Assembly: GCA_036389255.1 (NCBI GenBank)
Contig: DASVQI010000029.1
Coordinates: forward strand, 169,465 to 233,464
Direction of reading: 5' to 3'
From: JACVRN01 sp036389255
GTDB lineage: Bacteria > Acidobacteriota > Blastocatellia > Pyrinomonadales > Pyrinomonadaceae
DNA: 64,000 bases
Both the position numbers and the translations under genes were made by a program. The notes under the pieces were generated by a model, which did not search any database, had not been told where the DNA came from, and saw only the letters and a program-made list of their open reading frames with translations. This document shows positions 1 through 9,958 of this stretch, piece by piece; position 1 is the first letter of the stretch, and the number at the start of each line of letters is the position of its first letter.

Positions 1-1405
1 CCAGATTGTAGTCACGAAGGCGGCGGTAGAGAGTTGAAGGAGAGATGCCAAGGATTTCCGCCGTCTTGCCTCTGTGCCAGCCCGTTTGTTCGAGGGCGGC
101 AAGGATTTGCTGGCGCTCGACTTCTCTCAGGGAAGCGGGAGTCTGCCCGGCGTCCGCCGCAGGGCTAGCGCCTTCGTTTGTCGAAGGCGGCGCGGCGGTG
201 GTGACCATGACCGGCACGGGGCGAGCGGAGCGTCGAAGGACTTCCGGCGGAAGCTCGTTCAGAGTGATGCGGTCGTCGTTTGCCAGAAGCTGCGCGCGCT
301 CAAGACAGTTGCGCAGCTGTCGCACGTTGCCGGGCCAGTCGTAGTTGCGCAGGGCATCCAGCGCCTCTTCCGTCAACTGCGGAGCGTGCGCGCCGCCCAG
401 TTGCTTGAGGATGTGCGACGCCAGCGGCTCGATGTCTTCGGGCCGCTCCCTGAGCGGCGTGAGCGAAATCTGGAATCCGTTGACGCGGTAGAGAAGGTCT
501 GCGCGGAACGTGCCGTCGTTCACCACCTGTTCAAGGTTGCGATTCGTGGCGGCGACAATGCGAACGTTGACCTCGACTTTCCGCACGCCGCCCACGCGAT
601 AGAAGGTGCGCGTCTCAATCGCTCGCAGCAGCTTCGACTGAAGCTGCACGGGCAGCTCCGTTATCTCGTCCAGAAAGAGCGTGCCGCCGTCGGCCAACTC
701 TATCAAGCCCAGCTTGCGATTCTTCGCGCCGGAAAACGCGCCCGCCTCGTAGCCGAAAAGCTCCGACTCCAGAAGCGACTCCTGAAAGGCCGCGCAGTTG
801 AGGTCAACGAAGGAGCTTCCCGCGCGGGTAGATAGACGATGAATCGCGTGCGCTATTAACTCTTTGCCCGTGCCGGACTCCCCCGTGATGAGGACGGACG
901 CCTCGGAAGGCGCTACGCGCTCAACCAGCCGCATGACTTCGCGCATCTGCTCGGAGACGGAAACTATCTCGGGCATGGCCGACTGGCGCGCAAGCTGCTG
1001 CCTGAGCCTCTGATTATCAACACGAAGGCGGCGCTTCTCGGCAGCCTGCTTGACGAGCGCGTCCAACTCCGTGATGCGGTAAGGCTTCGTCAGGTAATCA
1101 TAAGCGCCGAGCTTCATGGCCTCTATGGCGGTTTCGACGGTGGCGTGGCCCGTCAGCATTATTACTTCGGGCGGGTTCGGGCGCTCGTGTATGCGGCGAA
1201 GAAGCTCCATGCCGTCCATGCGAGGCATGTTGATGTCGCATAGAAGAACGTCAACGTTGCCTTCTTCAAGACGGCGCAGGGCAGCCTCGCCATCGGGCGC
1301 GACCTGCACACGATGGCCCATGCGTTGAAGCTCTTTCTGTATGACCAGTCGTAGATTTGCTTCGTCTTCAGCGACGAGAATGCGTGTGGGCTGTAGCTCG
1401 CTCAA
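1..1405 (-). CDS. NtrC-family sigma-54-dependent response regulator (partial)
   Basis: This is a two-component transcription activator for sigma-54 RNA polymerase. The 468 visible residues hold an N-terminal receiver domain (about 1-120, phospho-acceptor Asp in LLCDINMP near residue 57), an AAA+ ATPase domain with Walker A GESGTGKELIA (about 173), Walker B GGTLFLDEI (about 242) and GNVRQLRN (about 358), and a Fis-type helix-turn-helix at the end (LGISPSTLYRRLRDY). The sigma-54 contact loop reads GAFSGA instead of the usual GAFTGA. The start is probably the TTG at 1405, which overlaps the TGA of the upstream kinase gene, so the two are translationally coupled and form a cognate pair. The reading frame runs off the window edge only a few residues before its expected end. 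Target genes cannot be told from the sequence. Confidence 0.93.
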   Translation of the reverse strand, partial: MSELQPTRILVAEDEANLRLVIQKELQRMGHRVQVAPDGEAALRRLEEGNVDVLLCDINMPRMDGMELLRRIHERPNPPEVIMLTGHATVETAIEAMKLGAYDYLTKPYRITELDALVKQAAEKRRLRVDNQRLRQQLARQSAMPEIVSVSEQMREVMRLVERVAPSEASVLITGESGTGKELIAHAIHRLSTRAGSSFVDLNCAAFQESLLESELFGYEAGAFSGAKNRKLGLIELADGGTLFLDEITELPVQLQSKLLRAIETRTFYRVGGVRKVEVNVRIVAATNRNLEQVVNDGTFRADLLYRVNGFQISLTPLRERPEDIEPLASHILKQLGGAHAPQLTEEALDALRNYDWPGNVRQLRNCLERAQLLANDDRITLNELPPEVLRRSARPVPVMVTTAAPPSTNEGASPAADAGQTPASLREVERQQILAALEQTGWHRGKTAEILGISPSTLYRRLRDYNL

Positions 1406-3453
1406 GTTCCCTGTTCTCCGTCATGAACTTTAGCGGCGGGGAGCGAAATCTGAAAAGTCGTGCCGACCCCAACCGTGGATTGGACATCAAGCCGTCCACC
1501 GTGCTCCGTTACAATACCATAACAGACGGCCAATCCAAGCCCCGTGCCGCGCCCGACCTCCTTTGTCGTAAAGAAGGGGTCGAAGATTTTCGTCAGATTC
1601 TCGCTCTTGATGCCTACGCCCGTGTCGGACACTTCTATCAGCACCTTGCCTTCGCTCTCGCTGGCGGCCAGCGTCAGACGACCTCCGTCAGGCATGGCGT
1701 CTATGGCGTTGGTGGCAAGAGCAATCACTGCCTGCTGCAACTGGCCCTCGTCGCCTAAGACGGGAGAGACGGTTTCGGGCGCTTCTATGTCTATCTCTAT
1801 CCCCTGCCCGCGCTTCTGATGAGCAACGAGGCGGCCCGCGCTGGTGATAACGTCGGGGATGTTGACGGGTATGTGCTCGCCCGCTCGCGCCCGGCTGAAA
1901 TCCAGCAGGCCGTTCGTGATGGTCTTGCAGCGAAAGGCTTCCGAGCGAATCAGCCCAAGGTACTCGCGCAGGTCTTCCACCTCGCTTGAGCCGTCGAACG
2001 CGCCTTCACGCACGCGCGACTCAAGGGCTTCGGCGCAGGCCGAGATGGTGGCCAGAGGATTGTTTATCTCGTGAACGACCCCGGCAGCGAGGCGGCCCAC
2101 TGCGGCAAGCTTTTCTGCTCGTGCAATCGCGCGGTTGGCTTCCACGCGAGCCGTCACATCTTCGCCCACCGTGATGACGTGCGAAACCTCGTCGCCGCGC
2201 TCTCGCATAGGAATCTTGCTCACCAGCCAGTGACGCGTCTCGCCTTCAGTGCTCTTCGTCTCCTGCTCAAGGCGCTCTATCTGTCCCGTCTTGAACGCTT
2301 GCTTGAACTCGCTCTCGAGCACCTCCCGGCGCTGGCGCGTCAGCACGTCGAAGATGTTGCGCCCTATGACCTGACTTCTGGGGATGCCCTGCCCGCCAAG
2401 CTCGCGGTTGCGATTCCACGCGACGATGCGATAGTCCCTGTCAATCGCGTAGAGCGACACGGGCAGGCTGTCAATAATCATCTCCGTGAAGCGGCGCTGC
2501 GCCTCGGCCTCGGCCGTGCGCCGCTCCACCTCTCGCGCCAGATTAAAGGAGGACTCACGCGCCGCTTTGTAAAGCAGAGAAACGTGCGCGGCCAAAGCCG
2601 CCTGCTGCGCGGCAGCGTCAACGAGCCGCACCTCCGTCTCGCCGTAATCCTCACGCTGGTCGAAGCAGACAATCAACGCGCCCTGCGTGATGCCATCAAA
2701 GCGAAGAGGCGCTGCGTACTCGACTGCATGAGCGTCGTCCCGCACGAAAAACCGCTCGCTCTCTTCTATGAGCGCGGAGCGAAACGAGGATTCGGACTCA
2801 AGCCACTCTTCAAGCCTCTCCATGTGAATAAGGGACGCGCCCTCCGCGCTGCCTTCACGGTCAAAGACGCAGACGACCATGCCGCGCTCGCCCATCTTCA
2901 GCACACAGGCGCAGAGAGCCGCGTTCGCGCCCTCGTAAGTCGCGCCCGCCACTCGTCGCACCACCTGATCCGGCTCATGCGCGGAGAGAAGGCCGCGCCC
3001 GAGGTCTGCTAGAAAGCTCAACTCGCGGTTGCTGCCGAGAAGGTCGCGCTCTCGCTGCGCCGTCTCAAGGTGAGCGCTGACTCTGGTGAGAAGCTCAAGA
3101 GGCGTGGAAGGCTTGACTATGTAATCGTCCGCGCCCGCGGCGAAGGCTTCGACCCTGCGGTTTTCATCATCGGAGGCCGAAAGCATCACTACAGGCAACT
3201 GCTTGGTCTTGGCCTGCGCGCGAAGCAGACGGCAGAGCGCAAGGCCGCTTACGCCCGGCATCTCTACGTCCAGAAGAACAAGGTCGCAGGGCTCTTTGTG
3301 CAGCACCCGGAGCGCAGACGGAGCATCCGACGCGGTCAGAGCGCGATGCCCTGCGGACTCGAAGATGCGACTCAAGCCCTGTCGCACACTGGGCTCGTCA
3401 TCCACTATCAGAACGGTTGCGCCCGTCTCGTTGGTTATGCGTTGAGCAGCCAT
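1402..3453 (-). CDS. Sensor histidine kinase with N-terminal receiver, GAF and PAS domains
   Basis: A 683-residue cytoplasmic hybrid kinase. In order: receiver domain (about 12-127, Asp62 in LLDVEMP), a GAF-like region (about 145-295), a PAS domain (about 322-436), HisKA dimerisation helix with the phospho-acceptor His461 in VVHEINNPL, and a HATPase_c domain (about 555-678) with N box LATNAIDAM, G1 box DTGVGI and G2 box GTGLGL. No membrane segment is visible, so it senses internal signals or is itself driven by phosphotransfer to its N-terminal receiver. It lies directly upstream of, and overlaps by four bases with, the NtrC-type regulator, which is its likely output. The ATG at 3453 opens the frame just before the receiver domain. 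The ligand is unknown. Confidence 0.93.
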   Translation of the reverse strand: MAAQRITNETGATVLIVDDEPSVRQGLSRIFESAGHRALTASDAPSALRVLHKEPCDLVLLDVEMPGVSGLALCRLLRAQAKTKQLPVVMLSASDDENRRVEAFAAGADDYIVKPSTPLELLTRVSAHLETAQRERDLLGSNRELSFLADLGRGLLSAHEPDQVVRRVAGATYEGANAALCACVLKMGERGMVVCVFDREGSAEGASLIHMERLEEWLESESSFRSALIEESERFFVRDDAHAVEYAAPLRFDGITQGALIVCFDQREDYGETEVRLVDAAAQQAALAAHVSLLYKAARESSFNLAREVERRTAEAEAQRRFTEMIIDSLPVSLYAIDRDYRIVAWNRNRELGGQGIPRSQVIGRNIFDVLTRQRREVLESEFKQAFKTGQIERLEQETKSTEGETRHWLVSKIPMRERGDEVSHVITVGEDVTARVEANRAIARAEKLAAVGRLAAGVVHEINNPLATISACAEALESRVREGAFDGSSEVEDLREYLGLIRSEAFRCKTITNGLLDFSRARAGEHIPVNIPDVITSAGRLVAHQKRGQGIEIDIEAPETVSPVLGDEGQLQQAVIALATNAIDAMPDGGRLTLAASESEGKVLIEVSDTGVGIKSENLTKIFDPFFTTKEVGRGTGLGLAVCYGIVTEHGGRLDVQSTVGVGTTFQISLPAAKVHDGEQGT

Positions 3454-3526
3454 GCTTAAAAATCCCGTAAGACGAATTCACGACGAGAGCCCGCTGGAGG
3501 CTCAGGCTCTATCCTAACACATCAAA

Positions 3527-3609
3527 TGGGGGATAGGGATTGGGGGTTAGGAGATAGTAAAGAAAGAATCTCTTTTACTATCTCCTAACCCCCGACCTCT
3601 ATCGCCCGT
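3527..3609. repeat. Intergenic palindrome A1 (GGGGGTTAG family)
   Basis: An imperfect inverted repeat that begins three bases beyond the stop codon of the HD-GYP gene. The arms share GGGGGTTAGGAGATAGTAAA and its complement; the apex is AT-rich (GAAAGAATCTCTTTTAC). Similar arms recur at 29699, 35138 and 43511. It could act as a 3'-end hairpin of the HD-GYP transcript; there is no classical T-run after it. Confidence 0.85.
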
Positions 3610-3612
3610 CTC

Positions 3613-6126
<2,514 letters not shown>

Positions 6127-6704
6127 TCTTCTCTCTCTCCGAAGCTCTCTGAAAGTTTGCTCTTGCTGAAGGCCCCGGCCGGGGGTAAGGGGCGTAAAGC
6201 TTTTGCCCCTACCCTCTGCCGGTTTTCACCTTCCTTGCTGTTAAAGCCTGCCGCGTGTTCCCTTATGTTCCCCGCTTGTTCTTCGGTTGATACTCGAAAT
6301 TCGTATGTGCCTGCCGCCGCAAGTCGCAGCCGGGAGCAAATCGGCATTGCGACTTACGGCAGGGTTTAGGGCAAGCGAGCGCGTACGCTATACAGGCACT
6401 TTCGCGGTACGCACCCATTCAGGGGTGAGAGCTTGTTGAGAAAAGGCGTTACAAGCGCACGATAACTTCCCTTTCTACCGAACCGAGCTTGTGCGGCTTC
6501 GGGCTCCGTGCGGTGAGCCCGGGAAGCACATCCCGCGTGGGCATAGCCTCCGCGCCGCGCCTTCTCAATTAACAAGACGCGTGCCGCGAGCCGTGGATGA
6601 AAGCGGCTTTAAGATAACTCCTTCTCTGTCGCGCTTTTAACGGAAAGCTAGCGCACGCCGGCACTTTATGCGGGTTGCCCCGCCAGTCTAACTGACGCGT
6701 CATA
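6127..6704. other. 578-base intergenic region with hairpins, no protein gene seen
   Basis: No reading frame here has a convincing start or family match. It separates the divergent HD-GYP and MFS genes, so it should hold both promoters. Besides the palindrome at 6168-6234 there is a GC-rich hairpin at about 6496-6521 (CTTCGGGCTC paired with GAGCCCGGGAAG) and a pair GCGTAC/GTACGC around 6380-6410. A structured RNA between about 6370 and 6580 is possible but I cannot match it to a known family. Confidence 0.45.
6168..6234. repeat. Intergenic palindrome I
   Basis: Inverted repeat centred on AAAGCTTT. The core arms GGGTAAGGGGC (6183-6193) and GCCCCTACCC (6205-6214) pair, with outer pairing of GAAGG and GGCCGG to GCCGG and CCTTC. 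It lies between two divergent genes, so it is not an obvious terminator. Confidence 0.6.
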
Positions 6705-8114
6705 ATGATGAATCGGTCAATCTTTGAGCGTAAACACGAGTTGACAGCCGTGAGCGGGACGGTGCAACCTCAAAGCTTTAACTCTTTGCAACGGGGCGGG
6801 AATCGTTTGGGCGAATCTGTTGGTGAAGGCGCGGCGGTCAGAGAAGCCTCAACCGGCTATGTTGAGCTACTGAGGCGGAACCGCGACTTTCGCAGGCTTT
6901 GGCTGGGACAGGTCGTCAGCCAGATGGGCGATTGGTTCAACACCATAGCGCTCTATACCATCGTGCTTGACCTCACGGGCTCAGGCCGCGCAGTCGGCCT
7001 TGTGCTGGTCGCGCGCTTTCTTCCGAGCGTCGTAGCAGGCCCGGCTAGCGGCGTGCTGGCAGACCGCTTCAGCCGCCGCTCGATTATGATTATCTCGGAC
7101 GCCCTGCGCGCCGTGGTGGTGCTGGGCTTCCTGCTGGTGAAGAGCGCGGAGCAACTCTGGATGGTCTACGTCCTGACCGTCATGCAGCTAGTCTGCTCCA
7201 CCTTCTTCGAGCCAGCGCGCACAGCCGCCATCCCATCCATAGTTGAGCCGCGCGACCTCATAGCAGCCAACGCAATCTCTTCCGCCACTTGGTCGGCCAT
7301 GCTTACACTGGGCGCGGCCATAGGCGGGTTGATTACCGGCTGGGTCGGGACGGACGCGGCCTTCATACTGGACTCGCTGAGCTACGTTTTGTCGGCCGTG
7401 TTAATCATGACGGTGCGACTGCCTCCACGCGAGCCGCAGGAGAAGAAAGGGTTTACTCTGATGAGCGCCCTTGGCTTGACGCAAACCTTCGAGGGCATGA
7501 GCTACGTCAAACGCCGCCCGCGTGTCTTTGCGCTGCTGATGGTCAAGCCAGCGTGGGGTTTGGGCGGAGGCATACTCGCGCTTCTGGCGGTCTTCGGTGA
7601 AAAGATTTTCCCGGTCGGACGAAGCACGGCAACGGGGATAGGCGTGCTTTATGCCGCGCGCGGGATAGGCACCGCGATAGGCCCGTTCGCGGCCCGTAGG
7701 TTTAGCGGCGAAACCAGAGCGCACATGCAGACCTCCATTGGAATCTCTTTTCTAATCGGCGGCCTCTTCTACATAGCCTTCGGGAGCGCGACCAACTTCT
7801 TCTTCGCCATCATAGTGCTTGCCATAGCACACACGGGCGGCAGTATCCTCTGGGTCTACTCGACAGTGCTGTTGCAGCAAAGCGTAGAGGACAGCTTTCG
7901 CGGGCGGGTGTTCGCAGCCGAGCTTGCGCTGCTGACGCTGACCATGGCTGCGTCGAATTACGCGGCGGGCGAGTTGCTCGACCGTTATCAATTTTCGCCG
8001 CGCACCGTCACTATAGGCATGGGCGTCTTCTTTCTGCTGCCGGGACTCGCGTGGTTCATCACCAGAAGGTTGTGGAATAAGGAAGAGGACGCTGAAGGGT
8101 CTGAGCAGGGATGA
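6705..8114 (+). CDS. MFS transporter (MFS_3 / enterobactin-exporter-like)
   Basis: A 469-residue inner-membrane protein of the major facilitator superfamily. After a ~60-residue soluble N-terminal tail come twelve predicted membrane segments; the loop after the second segment carries the family signature GVLADRFSRRSIMI. Sequences of this type are usually drug/proton antiporters or siderophore exporters; the substrate cannot be told. The protein starts at one of two adjacent ATG codons (6705 or 6708). It is followed after seven bases by the LOG-family gene and then by a CBM9-like gene, so the three are probably co-transcribed. The long polar N-terminus lacks a clear ribosome site close by, so a later start is possible but no Met occurs before the first membrane segment. 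Confidence 0.9.
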   Translation: MMNRSIFERKHELTAVSGTVQPQSFNSLQRGGNRLGESVGEGAAVREASTGYVELLRRNRDFRRLWLGQVVSQMGDWFNTIALYTIVLDLTGSGRAVGLVLVARFLPSVVAGPASGVLADRFSRRSIMIISDALRAVVVLGFLLVKSAEQLWMVYVLTVMQLVCSTFFEPARTAAIPSIVEPRDLIAANAISSATWSAMLTLGAAIGGLITGWVGTDAAFILDSLSYVLSAVLIMTVRLPPREPQEKKGFTLMSALGLTQTFEGMSYVKRRPRVFALLMVKPAWGLGGGILALLAVFGEKIFPVGRSTATGIGVLYAARGIGTAIGPFAARRFSGETRAHMQTSIGISFLIGGLFYIAFGSATNFFFAIIVLAIAHTGGSILWVYSTVLLQQSVEDSFRGRVFAAELALLTLTMAASNYAAGELLDRYQFSPRTVTIGMGVFFLLPGLAWFITRRLWNKEEDAEGSEQG

Positions 8115-8121
8115 AAATTCT

Positions 8122-8679
8122 ATGAAGATAAAAATCGGGGTCATGGGCTCGGCTGACGATACTTTGCCGGGAGAGGCGCGTGAGGCTCTGCGCGAAAAGG
8201 GCGAGGCTCTCGGCCGGGCCATAGCCGCGCACGACGTGGTGCTGCTGACGGGAGCTACAACGGGCATCCCGTACACTGTGGGCCGCGCGGCGCACGAGGC
8301 TGGCGCTTTTCACATAGGAGTGTCGCCCGCAGAAAATTTACGCGAGCACGTAGAAGGCTTTAAGCTTCCGACGGACGCCTGCGACGCGATTATCTTCACG
8401 GGCTTCGGCCTGAAGGGGCGCAACGTGGTGCTCGTGCGCTCCTGCGACATAGTGCTTTTCATAGGCGGCTCTATCGGCTCGCTCAACGAGTTCACGATAG
8501 CCCACGACGAGGGGCGCGTCATAGGCTGCCTGACTAGGACGGGCGGCGTGGCTGACGAAGCCGAGAGATTGATGGAAATCTTCTCTAAGAGGACACGCTC
8601 GGTAGTGCTGCACGGCGACGACCCCGTGCGGCTGGTCAACGCCTGCATGGAAGCGCTTCGGCAGATGGAAGAAGATTGA
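8122..8679 (+). CDS. LOG/SLOG-family nucleotide-binding protein (TIGR00725-like)
   Basis: A 185-residue Rossmann-type protein resembling the 'lysine decarboxylase-like' LOG/SLOG superfamily. It begins with MKIKIGVMGSADD, has LLTGATTGIPY near residue 42 and GGSIGSLNEFTIA near residue 117, which occupies the place of the PGGxGTxxE motif of true LOG phosphoribohydrolases. The Gly/Thr/Glu pattern is only partly kept, so cytokinin-type phosphoribohydrolase activity is uncertain; nucleotide binding is the safe inference. It sits seven bases after the MFS gene and three bases before the next gene. Confidence 0.82.
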   Translation: MKIKIGVMGSADDTLPGEAREALREKGEALGRAIAAHDVVLLTGATTGIPYTVGRAAHEAGAFHIGVSPAENLREHVEGFKLPTDACDAIIFTGFGLKGRNVVLVRSCDIVLFIGGSIGSLNEFTIAHDEGRVIGCLTRTGGVADEAERLMEIFSKRTRSVVLHGDDPVRLVNACMEALRQMEED

Positions 8680-8682
8680 GTT

Positions 8683-9336
8683 ATGAACGAGGCCGGTAGA
8701 GAAAACATTATCAGCGTGCTCCGGGTGAGCGAGGAGATTCCCGCTCACGACTTTTTTCATGCCGGGTGGGAGAGGGCGCGGGGCGTGAGCCTTACGCGCT
8801 ACTGGTCTGGAGAAGCCGCGCCGCCGGGGCGTCACGCGGAAGCCAGCCTCGTATGGTCAAGCGAAGCTCTGTCCGTGCGCTTCGTCTGTCGTCAGGAAGA
8901 GCCGCTCGTGATAAGCGATGCGCCGCAGACGGCGGAGAAGACACAGGGGCTGTGGGAGCGCGATGTGTGTGAAATCTTCGTCGCGCCGGACAGGGATGAG
9001 CCCATGCATTATTTCGAGTTCGAGGCCGCGCCGACCGGCGAATGGATTGACCTAGAGATTAGATACCGTGGAGCCGAGCGCGAAACCGACTGGCATTACC
9101 GCTCGGGCATGACGGCTGCGGCCAGCGTCGAAGAGGGACGCGTCCTGATTGCCATGCGCCTCCCGTGGGAGGCTTTCGCCCGGAAGCCGCAGGCGGGAGA
9201 GATTTGGCTCACGAACCTCTTTCGCTGTGTCGGGAGCGGCGAAGATAGAGGCTACCTCACGTGGCGGCCAACGCGCACCGCCCGCCCAAACTTTCACGTC
9301 CCCCGGGCCTTCGGCCTGCTCAGGTTCGAGGAATAA
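8683..9336 (+). CDS. CBM9-like carbohydrate-binding domain protein
   Basis: A 217-residue protein made of a single beta-sandwich of the family-9 carbohydrate-binding / DOMON-like fold. Diagnostic stretches are EASLVWSSEALSVRFVC (about 48-64), LWERDVCEIFVAP (about 88-100) and YFEFEAAPTGEWIDLEI (about 107-123), ending with WRPTRTARPNFHVP. No signal peptide is seen, which is common for this acidobacterial subgroup. The ligand is unknown. It is the last gene of the MFS-LOG-CBM9 run and its stop codon is the left edge of palindrome D1. Confidence 0.8.
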   Translation: MNEAGRENIISVLRVSEEIPAHDFFHAGWERARGVSLTRYWSGEAAPPGRHAEASLVWSSEALSVRFVCRQEEPLVISDAPQTAEKTQGLWERDVCEIFVAPDRDEPMHYFEFEAAPTGEWIDLEIRYRGAERETDWHYRSGMTAAASVEEGRVLIAMRLPWEAFARKPQAGEIWLTNLFRCVGSGEDRGYLTWRPTRTARPNFHVPRAFGLLRFEE

Positions 9337-9535
9337 GTCACAGGTCAAAAGAAGGGGTCTCGGTGATGGGTCAATTTCAAAATCAATCACCGCAGAGACG
9401 CAGAGAGACGCGAGAGGGGGCGCGGAGAAAAGCATTCAACTCTCTGCGCTTTCCTCTGCGACACTCTGCGTCTCTGCGGTGAATTACTTGTTTAGATTTC
9501 TAACTGACCCACTACTAGTTTTTCGACTTGTGACT
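9337..9535. repeat. Nested palindrome D1 between convergent stop codons
   Basis: Fills the whole gap between two convergent genes. The inner arms are perfect for 19 bases: TCACCGCAGAGACGCAGAG at 9387-9405 and its complement at 9464-9482, each extended by further CGCAGAG-type words. Outside them GGGTCA (about 9369) pairs with TGACCC (about 9507). Outermost, GTCACAGGTCAAAA after one stop codon mirrors GTCACAAGTCGAAAA after the other. Three nested layers are thus visible. The CGCAGAGA words recur at 50525 and 54511. Confidence 0.9.
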
Positions 9536-9955
9536 TTATTTGAGCAGGGCCGTGTAGCGTGCGCGGTCTTCCGGGCTCATCTCCGTAATCCTGATGCCTA
9601 TCAGGTAGCCTTTGTCGGCTTTTCCCTCTTCCAGCTTCTCGTAACGCGCGGAGATGCCGTAAATCACAATCGGGTCGCTTTCATCTTCTATGAGAATCTC
9701 AAGCGTGCGGTCTTCGCCCATCAGATAGATGTTGTTAATGCGTATGGCCGGAAGTATCAGAGCAAGGCCGGTAGAGCTTACGTCGCGCGTGTAGCCGTAG
9801 AGCGCGTCGCCGTCGGTCGCCGAGACGCGCGCGGGCCGCGCGGCTTTCACGGGCGAAACCCTCACGCTCAGGCGTATCGTACGGCGCGGAGCGCGGCGAC
9901 GATTGCCCAGATATTCTCTGAGGTGCGCGGCGATGGAACGTATCAATTCGGTCAT
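9536..9955 (-). CDS. PilZ domain protein (c-di-GMP receptor)
   Basis: A 139-residue single-domain PilZ protein. The two c-di-GMP-binding signatures are present: the arginine-rich RRAPRRTIR (about residues 19-27) and DVSSTGLAL (about 77-85, matching D/NxSxxG). A short N-terminal helix precedes the barrel. It starts three bases after the stop of the carboxypeptidase-regulatory-like gene, so it is likely the third gene of a transcript that begins at 12678. Its function is to read c-di-GMP, which the HD-GYP/GGDEF protein encoded nearby could set; that link is inference. Confidence 0.88.
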   Translation of the reverse strand: MTELIRSIAAHLREYLGNRRRAPRRTIRLSVRVSPVKAARPARVSATDGDALYGYTRDVSSTGLALILPAIRINNIYLMGEDRTLEILIEDESDPIVIYGISARYEKLEEGKADKGYLIGIRITEMSPEDRARYTALLK

Positions 9956-9958
9956 GGC

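Noticed and set aside
9387..9482. CRISPR-like array of CGCAGAG words
   Set aside because: Units are 7-9 bases without unique spacers, and the two halves are inverted, so it is a palindrome and not a CRISPR array. The same holds for 28930-29022 and 55857-55953.
9261..9482. Small frame that encodes QRRRETREGARR-type protein
   Set aside because: Its unusual composition is a translation of the palindrome D1 words; it has no ribosome site and overlaps the CBM9-like gene.
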